Assembly: GCA_029783825.1 (NCBI GenBank)
Contig: JAREIK010002463.1
Span: forward strand, 720,001 to 784,000
From: Sapria himalayana
Taxonomy: Eukaryota > Streptophyta > Magnoliopsida > Malpighiales > Rafflesiaceae
DNA: 64,000 nt
Direction: 5' to 3'
Shown here: piece after piece, positions 23,903 to 34,545 of the stretch
Layout of the letters: the number at the start of each line of letters is the position of its first letter
Numbering within the stretch: the first letter of the stretch is position 1
Program-made: the position numbers and the translations under genes
The notes under the pieces: model-generated
Database searches by the model: none
What the model was told of the DNA's origin: nothing
Seen by the model: only the letters and a program-made list of their open reading frames with translations

Positions 23903-24442
23903 TCATTCAAACTTGTCAGTGCTGATCAGTTTGGTCAAAACAACCGCTATGTTTTCTTCGATATGAATCTTTTGCAAATCAACATTTCCTTCTTCTACTT
24001 TCTCTCGTACAAAATGATATTGCACCGTGATGTGTTTTGTCTTTGAGTAAAATACTGGATTTATTGCAAAGTGTATAGCACTTTGACTATCACAAAAAAA
24101 AGTAACCTTATTTTGTTTATATCCAAGCTTTTCCAATAGTATTTGTAACTAGATTGCCTCTTTACTAGCTTGTATAGCTACAATATATTCTGCTTCTGTC
24201 GTTGAAGTAGATACAATAGGCTGCAATTTCGAAACCCAGCTTACAGCTCCTCCAGCAAAAGTAAAAACATAACCTGTTATAGACTTGCTATTATCAATAT
24301 TTCCAGCACAGTCTGCATCAACATAACCTCTAACAATAAGATCTGAATTTCCATAGCATATTGTAGTATTTGAGGTTCCTTTCAGATATCTGAAAATCCT
24401 TTTCACAGTACTCCAATATTCTAAGCCAGGATTTGCCATGAA
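23903..24442 (-). pseudogene. Copia RNase H
   Basis: WSTVKRIFRYLKGTSN, GYVDADCAGN, SKSITGYVFTFAGG, STTEAEYIV and then FCDSQSAIHFAINP follow Copia RNase H order. A stop near 24148 splits the frame. The end lies about 75 bp before the 3' LTR. Confidence 0.9.
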
Positions 24443-25470
24443 TCAACTAACCACTCCCACTGCTTGTGCAATATCTAGTCTTGTACAAATCATTACAAAC
24501 ATTAAACTTTTCGCTGTTGATGCATACGGTACTTGAGAAATCTTCCTCCTCTCTTCTTCCGAGCTAGAACACATGCTTGAGGCTAATTTGAAATTAACAG
24601 GAAGATGGGTAGAAATTGGCTTACTATCTTGCATGTTGAAACGATGCAATATCTTGTTAAAATAATTTTGTTGAGAAAGCCAAATCTTCTTATTATTTCT
24701 ATCTCGGTAAATCTGCATCCCTAGAATCTTATTTGCTAGTCCCAAGTCATTTATATCAAATTCCCTAGCTAACTGTGTCTTTAATACTTGGATTTGATAT
24801 TTGTTTGAGCATGCTACCAACATGTCATCCACATATAATAGCAAAATAATGAAATCATTTTCTTCAAACCTTTTGTGGTATGTACAATGGTCTGAACTGA
24901 GTCTATTATACTCAAGGCTCATGATGAAGGAATCAAATTTCTTATACCAACACCCCGGTGCTTGTTTCAAAAGTATAGAGATTTGTTCAACTTACAAACC
25001 AAGTTCTTCTTACCAATTTCAACAAATCCTTCTGGCTAAAACATATAAATTTCTTCTTCAATTTTTCCATGAAGAAAAGCAGTTTTAACATCTAACTGCT
25101 CCACATACAAATCAAGTGTAGCACATAGAGTCATTACTACTCTAATTGTTGTAAGACGAACCACTGAAGAGAAAATTTCATTGAAGTCAATACCTTCTTT
25201 CTGAGCATATACCTTTATCACCATTCTAGCATGATACCATTCTACTTGATCATTGCTATCCCACTTTATCTTGTAAACCCATTTGTTGCCAATAGATTTT
25301 CTTCTAATTGGTAATGGTACTAGATTCCAAGTCTTGTTTTTGTGTAAAGCTTTGATTTCTTCCACTATTTTTGTCATCCATAGAGATGCATCTGAATTAT
25401 CTGAAGCTTCTTTAAATGTTGAAGGTTCTCCATCTTCTGTTAGAAGACAATATGCAATGTTGCTCTCCAT
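24443..25470 (-). pseudogene. Copia reverse transcriptase
   Basis: LHKNKTWNLVPLP, KWVYKIKWDSN, QLDVKTAFLHGKIEEEIYM and LLLYVDDMLVACS are present, so the catalytic aspartates survive. A CAG-to-TAG change at 25038-25036 stops the frame in what should be YMxQPEGF. A frameshift follows before 24970. Confidence 0.9.
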
Positions 25471-26741
25471 AACATACTCTGAGTGCCAAGCTGGCGATCT
25501 TTTATTACGAATTGGCTAACTAACTTATTGAGCCTCAGACACGACTTGTTCTTATGCTTCATGCTTTAGTTCTTTCTCCATTGATTTTGGAACATCTTGT
25601 ATCTGATCATTTTCTACATGAATAGTTGTAGTTTCTGAAACTTCTTTTAATGTGCTATAATCTTCAATTCTTTCTTTAAAAATTACATCTCTGCTGATAA
25701 TTACCTTGTGGATAGTGGGTTCCCACAGGCGATACCCCTTCGCTCTTATTCTTTTGTTGCTTCCGCCCAAAAGGAATTGTGTAGTCTTGCAGTTATTAAC
25801 ATTGCTCTTATTCTTTCTGCAAGAGTTCTGTTCAACCGTTTTGCTACTCCATTTTGTTGTGGCGTGTACGTGACTATAAACTATCGTTTGATACCTTCTT
25901 GCTTATAAAAAACAAGAAATTCACCAGCTGTATACTCAATTCCATTATCTGCCCGCAAATACTTAATTCTTTTCTCATATTCAAGTTCAACTCATGCTTT
26001 GAAGTCTTTAAAAGTTAAAAATATATCTGACTTTTTCTTGATTGGGTTTACCCAACATCTCCTTGAATAATCATCAATGAATGATACAAAATACTTTGCT
26101 CCTCCATAAGATATTTCAGGTGATTCCCATACATCAGAATATATCAAGTCTAGAGTGTTTTTACATCTTATATTTGATCTTTTAAATGCCAATCTATTCT
26201 GCTTACTAGTAACACAATACTCACAAAAGGTAAATTTACCATTTTGAGCCTTGGAAGTAACTTTTTATTAGAGAGAATCTTCAAACATTGTTCTGACATG
26301 TGGCATAGTTTGAGATACCATATCATCATTGATTCTTCTTCTTTAGTAATTGGTGCAACACATGCATCTGCTTCCTGTATTATTTATCCTTTAAGTATGA
26401 ATAAATTTGTCGTGATCTTTTCTCCCTTCATTACCACAAGTGAACCTCTCATAATCTTTATCATCTCATTTTTAATACGAGTTTTGTATCCAATACTATT
26501 TATTTGTCCCAAAGACAATAGATTTTTTTTTCAAGTCAATCACATGTCGTGCCTCTTGAATGGTACGAATCATATCATCAAATATTTAAATTTTGATAGT
26601 ACCCATACCAACAATTTTCAAAGTATGATCATCACCCATGTGCACCGACCCACCTGAGATTGGTTCATATTTGTGAAACTAATTTCTCTGAGATGTCATA
26701 TGCCACGATGCTCCCGAGTCTAGCAACCATACATCACGAAA
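25470..26741 (-). pseudogene. Copia protease/integrase region, frameshifted
   Basis: Minus-strand pieces include LDLIYSDVWESPEISYGGAK and FVSFIDDYSRRCW (integrase core, first catalytic Asp region), then TPQQNGVAKRLNRT near 25850 (the Glu region, here Lys in place of Glu) and RAKGYRLW near 25740 (GKR-like C-terminal motif). Stops and frameshifts separate them. Confidence 0.8.
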
Positions 26742-27158
26742 CTATTTTTTACTTTCAACCATTATTGTTACCTCACTGTATAAAATATTATCTTCATCAT
26801 TGATGCTTGCAACATTCCCTTGTGACTTAGATAACTCATCATTCATATTTCTTTTCTTAAACCAACAATCTCTTTTTAAGTACCATTTATTACCACAGTT
26901 ATAACATTTAATATTTTTCTTACTTCGAGATTTTGATCTACCATATTTCTGACTCCCACTAGGGCCACGCTCCACTAATCTTCATCGTATCATCATCAAA
27001 GCATCTATTTGTTGTGCATTTACATATCTATCCTCTTTATTTTTTCATCTATTTTCTTCTTTTAAGATAGCAGAGGCAATGTTATTAAAAATTAAATTAT
27101 CAGTCAATTCACCATTTGTTAGATTGATGATGAGTTGATCATACGAATCAGGTAAACT
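26742..27158 (-). pseudogene. Copia gag, C-terminal part with damaged zinc knuckle
   Basis: Reads KNIKCYNCGNKWYLKRDCW: the CX2CX4HX4C knuckle of Copia gag with the His replaced by Tyr. It follows a broken helical gag stretch next to the LINE insertion point. Confidence 0.8.
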
Positions 27159-27376
27159 CTGAAGTAAAATCTCAATAGATTGCGTAGAAATACGCGGTTT
27201 CTGCAGAAAAAATGCGGTTTCTCTCTTCTAAATCCTCTCACTTCTCTCCTCCTGATTTTCTTCCATATCTTGTTAGGTTTTGAATTTCAGCTTAGTTATT
27301 AAGCTTGATTAAGTGTAATGGAGGTGAGATTGTTTAGTTAGGATACACTCGGCCAAATTTATTTATATATATAAGT

Positions 27377-28765
27377 ATGTCGGGACCGCCCGACACACTT
27401 AATATCGACGAGAAGGCCGAAAAAAACCTAAGTCCTTCTGATGAATCCGCCGTCGGGCCTGGCCAGCTCCCCCCGAAGAGGATCCGAAAAAATCTCCTCC
27501 TTTGCTCCGAAAGCGATCCCTCAGCAACCGAATTGGTTGTGGAAGATGGCGACAATCGACATATTATCTATGATGAAGATACCCAAATAGTCTTGTCTCA
27601 GAATGAAGGCAATCTAAAAGCTCCACTTGAGGTAATTCTGCCAAACAAGGAGAATAAACCTATTAAAACATTCGGCAAAAATAAAGCCCCGTGGAGCAGT
27701 TTGTTTGTTGGAAACAGAGAGCTTGCAAATTCATCTAAGCTTGAATACATTCCCCCTGCTCAGCAAGGTAAAGCAATATATGTTGAAAATGATTTGCTTC
27801 GCGAATATTGGGATAATTGTTTAGTAGGGTATTTTGTTACTAGGAGCCCTGGCCTCCCCTCTTTGAGAAAGTTTATGGAAGATTTTTGGAAAATATCCCC
27901 ACAAATAATTCAGCATCCTAGCGGATGGCTTGTTTTCCGCTTTGGAAACTCAATGGATAGAGACCGTATACTTAACTCTAGCCCTTATTTGGTATTTGGA
28001 CGTCCTCTTTACGTTAAGCCGCTCCCGGTCGGATTTCATTACGGACTTAAAGAAATGGCAAAAATCCTTATATGGGTTAAGCTGCCTGACTTTCCTCTAC
28101 ACTTATGGAACCCTATAGGTCTTAGCAAGGCGGCGAGCTGTATCGGCCGACCTCTCCACATGGATAAACTCACAACGAATATTTCAAAAATCGCATTCGC
28201 TAGGGTTCTGGTTGAAATTGATCTAGGAAGCAAATTAGTGGATGAATTTATGCTGGAATTTCCGGATGGTTCTAATATTAGACAATCTGTCATCTATGAA
28301 AACTTACCTCTATACTGTTATAACTACTGTATTTTTGGTCATTCCATTAATGCCTGTCGCAAAGCAAAAGTTCAAGATGAAAAGCCGACGGAGAATAATG
28401 CTACAATCCCTCTGGATAGAGATTGTCCTTCCACTAAGTATGCTTCCGAAATTCCTCACACAGCAGAAAAAGAATCAGTGGAACCTGTCACTGGATCCCC
28501 TTCCAGAAGGAGTGATGCCGAAGAATCCAGAAAATCTTGCTCCTCAGAAGAAGGTCAGTACCCAATGGCTCCCCCTGCATTTCAAATAGTTTTAAAAGCT
28601 GTACCAACAAGTGCAGACCATGATGCTGAAGGTTTTACTACGGTTAGAGCCAAATCAAGGAGGAAGGATCCGGGGATAAGAGAAGGTCCTTCTCTTAATC
28701 TCAGAAACAAAGCTAAGTACAAGCAACAGAAGATCAAAGGCCTCCTACCTTATGGACCTGCCTAG
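27377..28765 (+). CDS. LINE ORF1 protein (DUF4283 with CCHC knuckle)
   Basis: 462 open codons, the longest open frame of the window. Residues about 140-240 form a DUF4283-type RNA-binding fold (SLRKFMEDFWKI, PSGWLVFRFGN, ILNSSPYLVFGRPLYVKPLP), followed by ILIWVKLPDFPLHLWN. The knuckle at about residues 313-326 reads CYNYCIFGHSINAC, where the family has CYNC; the second Cys is Tyr, so zinc binding is probably lost. The basic C-terminus (KSRRK, KAKYKQQKIK) fits nucleic-acid binding. It would coat LINE RNA. It is open but belongs to an element whose ORF2 is dead. Confidence 0.85.
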   Translation: MSGPPDTLNIDEKAEKNLSPSDESAVGPGQLPPKRIRKNLLLCSESDPSATELVVEDGDNRHIIYDEDTQIVLSQNEGNLKAPLEVILPNKENKPIKTFGKNKAPWSSLFVGNRELANSSKLEYIPPAQQGKAIYVENDLLREYWDNCLVGYFVTRSPGLPSLRKFMEDFWKISPQIIQHPSGWLVFRFGNSMDRDRILNSSPYLVFGRPLYVKPLPVGFHYGLKEMAKILIWVKLPDFPLHLWNPIGLSKAASCIGRPLHMDKLTTNISKIAFARVLVEIDLGSKLVDEFMLEFPDGSNIRQSVIYENLPLYCYNYCIFGHSINACRKAKVQDEKPTENNATIPLDRDCPSTKYASEIPHTAEKESVEPVTGSPSRRSDAEESRKSCSSEEGQYPMAPPAFQIVLKAVPTSADHDAEGFTTVRAKSRRKDPGIREGPSLNLRNKAKYKQQKIKGLLPYGPA

Positions 28766-29489
28766 AAGAAACATAGAGGCTCGGAGCTATGGAACCTCTT
28801 GTATTGCTGTTTTTTCTCCCCCCCCCCCCCCCCCCCCCCCCCCCCGGGGGGTTCTTTGTTGTTGGAGTTTTGGTGGCTGGAAGAGGGGTTTTTACCCCTA
28901 TATGGTATGGTTATTAAAGGGTTATTGGGGAGAGGTGAGGGCACCTCTAGGAATGAAATGGCGTGCGTCAAAGTGTAGTGTGTGCTACAAAATCTCAGAC
29001 CTTCTTCAGTTGGTCTGGGAATGTTTTAATAAATCAAAAAGACTGGTCTTAGGACCTGTCTTTTTTGAGGCAGTTCGGTCAAAACTGGATGAATTATGCC
29101 TTATTGGACTCACTGGATCTTCCTTTGAAAATGTTTGCTGTGTTGATTTATGGCGTCTTAATATCAGGAGTGGCCTAGTTCCCTTGCATTGGCCAGATAG
29201 GCCTTTTTCAACATGCTGGATTAAGAAAGTTGGGATTCAATATGTAAGGGTAGAATACTCATGTAAGGGTAGGAAAAATTTTGTATATATGCATGATGTA
29301 ATCGGGGAGATGAAAGATCACGGGCTTATCTCTACAATGCTGGTGGAACTATTGTTTTTGGAATCTGGTAGAAAGGGTGGTTATAAGGGCTCTGTCTTTA
29401 CGGGTACTCTTATCCCTGCCTCAATAGACATTCTTTTGAAAATGCGATTGATCCTATCTATATATGCGAATAGCCTATTGGAATCTTAG
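28752..29489 (+). CDS. Open reading frame in the LINE ORF1-ORF2 spacer
   Basis: 245 open codons overlap the end of ORF1 by 14 bp and the start of ORF2 by 26 bp, in a different frame from ORF2. The proline run is the C tract. The rest (KCSVCYKISDLLQL, WRLNIRSGLVPLHWPDRPF) resembles nothing I recognise. Plant L1-like elements usually have a short spacer here, so this may be an accessory frame or a captured piece, or open by chance. Confidence 0.3.
   Translation: MDLPRRNIEARSYGTSCIAVFSPPPPPPPPPRGVLCCWSFGGWKRGFYPYMVWLLKGYWGEVRAPLGMKWRASKCSVCYKISDLLQLVWECFNKSKRLVLGPVFFEAVRSKLDELCLIGLTGSSFENVCCVDLWRLNIRSGLVPLHWPDRPFSTCWIKKVGIQYVRVEYSCKGRKNFVYMHDVIGEMKDHGLISTMLVELLFLESGRKGGYKGSVFTGTLIPASIDILLKMRLILSIYANSLLES
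28818..28851 (+). repeat. C28-G6 homopolymer tract in the LINE ORF1-ORF2 spacer
   Basis: Twenty-eight C followed directly by six G. No comparable run occurs elsewhere in the window. It could reflect polymerase slippage or an assembly artefact. Confidence 0.9.
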
Positions 29490-30804
29490 AGGATTCAATT
29501 GTCCCCTCAAACATAAGGAGGTACTAAGGCTGATCCAGGCTTACTCCATCGATATTTTCGCTATCTCAGAAGCCAAGCTTTGTAGCGATAAATTAAGCTG
29601 GCTCATGCGAACTAAATTCAAAAAGTTCAATGTAGTTGATAATTTTGCATCTTACAAATATGGAAGGATAATGATATTATGGGACCCTCAAACTACTGGT
29701 ATTAATGTTCTGACTAGTGCAGCCCAACTCATTTAGCTCCAAGTGACGGACAAGGAAAAACACTTAGTTTTTAGACTGTCTATTATTTATGGTCTACATA
29801 CGGTGGTTACTAGAAGAAGTTTATGGAAGGATCTAATAGATGTAGACTTAACTCCTTCTCCCTGTGTCCTTATAGGGGATCTCAATTCTCCCTTATCTGG
29901 TCTAGATAGTGTGGGGGGCAGATTTGTCTCTAATTACGAATGCCACGACGCCCTAGACTGCCTTACTCATATAGGAATGGAAGATCTTCCCTCTTCCGGT
30001 AGTTTTTTTACTTGGACTAATGGAAAAGTTTCCAGCAAACTTGATAGAGCTATGGCGAACAATAAGTGGTCAAATCTGCAACTTGACAGCCACGTCAAAT
30101 TCCTAGTCCCTGGAGCTTACTCGGATCATTGTTTGGTCTTAATGTCCACGGAACAAGCAGACAAAGGGCGTCTAACACCTTTTAAATTCTGTAACATGTT
30201 GGCTTCTCATGAAGAATTTGGCCCGTTAATACAAAATAGCTGGAAAAACAAAGTAACCGGGTCTCTGATGTTTCAAATAGCTGTAAAATTGAGATTGTTG
30301 AAAGATCCCTTGAAGAAGCTTAATGACCGACATTTCAGTCATATTAGTATGAGAGTAAGCCGAACAAGAGAATCCTTAAAGGTGACCCAAGAGGAACTTC
30401 TCTCTCATCCTCGGCCAGAGCTTAAAAAGGAGGAAATCCAACAGAAAATCTGCCTAAGAAAACTTGAAGAGTTTGAACTCTCATTCCTTAGGCAGAAAGC
30501 TAAGATTAAATATCTTAAAAAGAGTGATAAATGCACTAGATTTTTCTATGCATTAACTAACTCCAGGATTCAAAAGAATAAAATTGTCACAATTATCAAT
30601 GATAATGGGCTCTACTCGACTTCCAAGAGTGAGATCACGGATACTTTTGTTACATATTTCAAAGACCTTCTAGGCAATTCAATGCCCAGAAATCATATTG
30701 ATGAGAGCATAATGGATAATTGTCCAAGACTAAAAGATGAGGATCATCTTCTACTTGATCTCTCTTTCTTCTCCGAAGAGATCAAAAATGTGGTATTCTC
30801 TATG
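29464..30804 (+). pseudogene. LINE ORF2 endonuclease domain and RT N-terminus
   Basis: IAYWNLRGFN opens the AP-endonuclease domain. ISEAKL, GDLNSPLSGLDSV, FTWTNGKVSSKLDRAM and AYSDHCLVL supply the Asn, Glu, Asp-Asn and Ser-Asp-His catalytic motifs. An in-frame TAG at 29734-29736 interrupts it, and the frame ends at TGA near 30805, just before what should be KSPGPDGF. Confidence 0.88.
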
Positions 30805-30819
30805 TGAGTTTCTAAATCG

Positions 30820-31800
30820 CCCGACCAGACGGCTTTATAGCCGAATTCTTCCGAGCATCATGGCAATATATTGGATGTGACATCATTAAAGCAATTAAGA
30901 GTTTCTTCCTTTATAAGAAGATGTTGAGGCAAATAAATCATGCGTATATTGCCTTAATCCCGAAATCTTCTCATGCATCTTCTGTTAAAGATTATTGTCC
31001 CATCTCTTGCTGTAATGTCTTGTATAAAATTATCTCCAAATTAATTGCATCACGTCTTCAGCAGGTTTTGGACCGTATTATCTGCCCTTCTCAAAGCGCC
31101 TTCATTAAAGAGCGCTTAATTTCTGATAATTTCTTTTTAGCTCAAAGCCTCATAAGGAAATATTCCCACAAAAGAATTTCAGCCCGATGCTTCTTCAAAA
31201 TTGACATTCAAAAGGTTTTTGACACGGTGGATTGGAACTTCCTCGTGAAGTCCTAAATAGCCTTAACTTCCCAAAATAGTTCACGCAGACTGTATACGAG
31301 TGCATTAGCACTACCTCGTATTCGATATCAATAAACGGCCAGCTTCATGGTTTTTTTAAAGGCCACCGTGGCCTTAGACAAGGGGATCCATTGTTGCCAT
31401 ACTTGTTTGCTATATGCATGGAATATCTTTCCAGGAAATTTGCCTCCATGGATCGATTCTCTTACCATCCCGGTTGCGCTTCTCTAAAGATAACCCATTT
31501 GATGTATGCAGACGATCTAATAGTTTTTTCAAAAGGTGATATAAACTCTACTTCCATTATATAAAACATATTGCATGAGTTTACAAGTGTCTCCGGTTTA
31601 AGTGTAAACTCTTCCAAATCGAATATCTTCTTTGGAGGAGTAAGGGAGGAGATTAAGAGGAAAATCATTGAAAATGCAAGCTTTATGGAAGGTATCCTTT
31701 CCTTCACTTTTCTGGGCGTTCCTTTATCGTCCAGCCGCCTTATCTCCTCGCAATTTTCTATACTTCTTGCCAAAATCACGTCAACAATACATTAATGGGT
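30820..31800 (+). pseudogene. LINE ORF2 reverse transcriptase, frameshifted
   Basis: After a one-base loss near 30826 come FIAEFFRASW, NHAYIALIPKSSHASSVKDY, SQSAFIKERLISDNF and CFFKIDIQKVFDTVDW (first catalytic Asp). A stop at 31254 follows. Near 31500 another frame keeps LMYADDLIVFSKGD (the YADD box), then LGVPLSSSRL. The catalytic residues remain but the frame is broken at least three times. Confidence 0.88.
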
Positions 31801-32251
31801 TGGAAAACTGCTCTCTCTTGCGGGCAGATTAGAGCTCCTTCGTACAGTCGTTCAAGGAATCGAGGGATATTGGTTCTCGGTTTTTCTAATTCCCTCGTAC
31901 ATCATTAAATCTATCGAGGGAGCTTGTAGAAGATTTTTATGGGGTGCCAAATCACATGGTAGATATAGACCTAAAGCATCTTGGGAGAAAGTATGTCTCC
32001 CTATCCACCTTGGAGGTCTTGGTCTTCTAGACATAGCCATATGGAATAAATCATTTTTCATTAAAACACTTTGGAGAATTAATAAGAAGGAAGATTCCCT
32101 CTGGATCAAATGGATCCACCATTTTTACTTAAATGGTACTAACATTTGGGTAACACAAAGCTCAAAGGACGACACGCCGTTTTGGAAAAATCTGATCTCA
32201 GTTAGAGATATCCTAGTACATAAAGCTGGATCCAAAGAAGCTGCAAAACTA

Positions 32252-32797
32252 TTGTTAAATGAATGGGGTGAGAAGGGCATAATTGTAGGCAAATCCTACC
32301 ACTTTCTTGCAGATTCTCAATCCAAAAGAAGTAAAACCTGGGCGAACCTCATATGGATCAAAAACCGTATTCCAAAGCATGCAGCAAACCTCTGGATTGC
32401 AAAACAGGGCAAGCTATGGACCAAGGATAAATACTTCACGCCTACAAACAAATGTTGTGAATTCTGCGGTTTGACAGAATCTTTCAACCATCTTTTTTTC
32501 AATTGTGCATTTACAAGACATATTATTGAAGTCACTCAAGGTTGGGCTAAGCTAAATGGGAATATCTTCTCGATACCTATGGGATTCAGATTATTGATAA
32601 AGATGCATGAAGCCAACACTGTAGAAAACAACCTCCGAAAAGCTATGTTCGCGGCGGTTGTCTATCATATTTGGAAAGAGAGGAACAAGCGGTTTCATGA
32701 ATCAAAAGCTAATAATGCAGATTTTATTATTAGGAAAATTCAAATTGAGATGTTTATTGTTTTTCATAAGGAACACAAGATGTTACCTATGCCATAG
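32252..32797 (+). pseudogene. LINE ORF2 C-terminus, RVT zinc-binding domain
   Basis: TWANLIWIKNRIPKHAANLW and CCEFCGLTESFNHLFFNCAF match the zf-RVT domain (Cys-x2-Cys-x7-His-x4-Cys). VVYHIWKERNKRFHE is the usual end of plant L1-like ORF2. 45 bp separate its stop from the A tail. Confidence 0.85.
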
Positions 32798-32858
32798 AAT
32801 GTAAAGATTTTTTGATAGTGTATTTTTATTTATAAAAAAAAACTGAAGTAAAATCTCA

Positions 32859-33277
32859 GCAAGTTCAATTTCTTCTATCTTATGACCCAACATAGTAAGT
32901 TGCGAAAAAAAAATATTCAGAGTGTTGATATGATCAGTTACTGTAATAGATTCTATCATTCACAAAGTGTAAAGTCTTCTTTTTAAGAAGATCTTGTTGT
33001 GAAGTGACTTTACCTCGTACAACCTTATGAGAGTATCCCAAATTTTATTTGCTGTATTCTTTTCTGCCACACTCGATAATACTCCATCAGCAAATGCCAA
33101 ATGCAGGTCAGCTACTACATTACTATCCATCTCATTCCACTTGTCATCAGAAATTTTGATGAGCCTTTTTTCAATTGCATCTAAGCAATTATCCTTCCTC
33201 AAAATTGCATTAATTTTCATTTTCCACAATGAAAAATTACTTCCATTGAATTTTTATATTTCAAATTTTGCTGCCAT
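32859..33277 (-). pseudogene. Copia gag, N-terminal part
   Basis: Starts MAAKFEI at 33277, then an in-frame stop at codon 8, then FNGSNFSLWKMKINAILRK and DLHLAFADGVLSSV, typical of Copia gag (UBN2-type). It is cut at 32858 by the LINE target duplication; the rest of gag resumes at 27174. Confidence 0.85.
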
Positions 33278-33460
33278 GTTTCACTTTTACAGTGAACAGT
33301 AATAGAGGATAATAATAATAATTTGTGTTATTACACTAAAAAAGTTCCCAGGTAAGTGGAGGGGTGCAATTACCCTTTTAAACCCCACAAACCTTGAGAC
33401 TCTTATCACCCTTTTGATAGAACTTTTCTAAAATGCATTAACTACAAAAGTTACTAACTT

Positions 33461-33473
33461 TTTCTAATACCAC
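33461..33473 (-). other. Copia primer-binding site (tRNA-Met type)
   Basis: Directly inside the 5' LTR the minus strand reads GTGGTATTAGAAA. This matches the usual TGGTATCAGAG complement of initiator tRNA-Met with a few changes. Confidence 0.7.
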
Positions 33474-33706
33474 TGTTATAAAATAAAACTAAACTCATAA
33501 TTATTTGAAAGATATAAAATTAAAAGCTAAAGCAATAAATTACATCATGAAATAAAATACATTCAAAAGAAAATGAGAAATTGAAATATATGTGAATGAA
33601 TTTCAAAGGAATAGGAAAAATCATTTTATAGAAAAAATTTTAGAAATCTCCAAACATATTTCTGATGTGGGCAAGGTGATTTTCACCTACCCCCAATAAA
33701 ATAACA
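33474..33706 (-). repeat. Copia 5' LTR
   Basis: TGTTAT...ATAACA, 233 bp, with the shared CACCTACCCCCAATA near the end. Confidence 0.93.
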
Positions 33707-33959
33707 TGAATTCAATATAACGAGATTAATGACAATATCTTTTGAAAAACTATTTTTAACTAATAATCCCCCATGTTTTTTAAAATAATATTTAAAATTT
33801 AAAATATTTTGCTTGGATATGTGAAGAAGGCATACATACCTTAAATTTGGTATTCAATGAACTATGAACTAAAAGTTAATGAATAAGATTTAATATATAG
33901 AGTATTGATGAAGTTTGTATATTGTAACTTAAATGAACTATAATACTTTTAATCATAAA

Positions 33960-34545
33960 TTAGAGACCATATTATTGGCACCACACATCATGATTCTTGC
34001 TATTCAATATCTATGTGCTCAATTAGGCCATGCATGTGTCTTATTACTTCATAAGTACTCAAAAAATTGTCATTCCATTTCATGGGAGTTGCCCCACTCC
34101 ATACTTATATAGGTGATTTCAATCAGTGCATATTACATTTATATGTACCACCTATAAAGGATATGAAATCATCAAGAGTATCATATTCAACCTCTAGAAA
34201 AATATGCATTCTACCACCACAACTGAACCATAGGAAGGGATAATTTTGTTGGTGCTAGCAATTATTATCAAGTGGCTTGGTATTATCCATATGTACCTTT
34301 TTCATAGAATATCCAATCTTTGAGGTTGGATTCTCATCGTTGCTAATCTAGCTTAATTTTTATTATACTTGATGTTTCCAAAATTAATGTTCTCCCCAAA
34401 GACTTAATCAGATGATCGACCAAATTCACTTCTGACTTTACATAATCAATGGAAATAATTCACCTTGTAATAGTTGTGTTCATAACCTTGTGTCTTAGAT
34501 AAATATGTCTATTTTCTTGTTGAATGCATTATTCTTTATGATCGT
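33960..34545 (-). pseudogene. 3' fragment of another Copia element (end of RNase H plus tail)
   Basis: The minus strand reads NRHIYLRHKVMN, IISIDYVKSEVNLVDHLIKS and then NPTLKIGYSMKKVHM with stops. This is the end of Copia RNase H and the conserved segment following it in Tork-like elements. No integrase or RT lies to its right, and no LTR was delimited. Confidence 0.6.

Larger units (their letters stand above)
27175..32842 (+). mobile_element. Full-length L1-like LINE inserted in Copia gag
   Basis: CTGAAGTAAAATCTCA is repeated exactly at 27159-27174 and 32843-32858. The 3' end is TTTATTTATAAAAAAAAA, a short A tail. Between lie a pyrimidine-rich 5' leader, ORF1 (DUF4283 plus zinc knuckle) and ORF2 (endonuclease, RT, RVT zinc-binding domain). 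About 5.67 kb, apparently not 5'-truncated. ORF1 is open but ORF2 has several stops and frameshifts. It must be younger than the Copia it interrupts. Confidence 0.95.
23595..33706 (-). mobile_element. Complete Copia LTR retrotransposon with nested LINE
   Basis: Two LTRs of 232 and 233 bp, each starting TGTTAT and ending ATAACA, flank an internal region. TGAAT is repeated at 23590-23594 and 33707-33711. The gag, integrase, RT, RNase H order on the minus strand defines Copia. The 5' LTR is therefore the right-hand one. A tRNA-Met-like primer site (GTGGTATTAGA) abuts it. The LTRs differ at roughly 8% of positions by eye. The genes carry stops and frameshifts, so it is inactive. A LINE with its 16-bp duplication occupies 27159-32858. 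Confidence 0.93.

Noticed and set aside
23595..33706. Endogenous viral (pararetrovirus) insertion
   Set aside because: The gag-integrase-RT-RNase H order with LTRs and a 5-bp duplication is Copia; no movement or coat protein motifs of plant pararetroviruses are seen.
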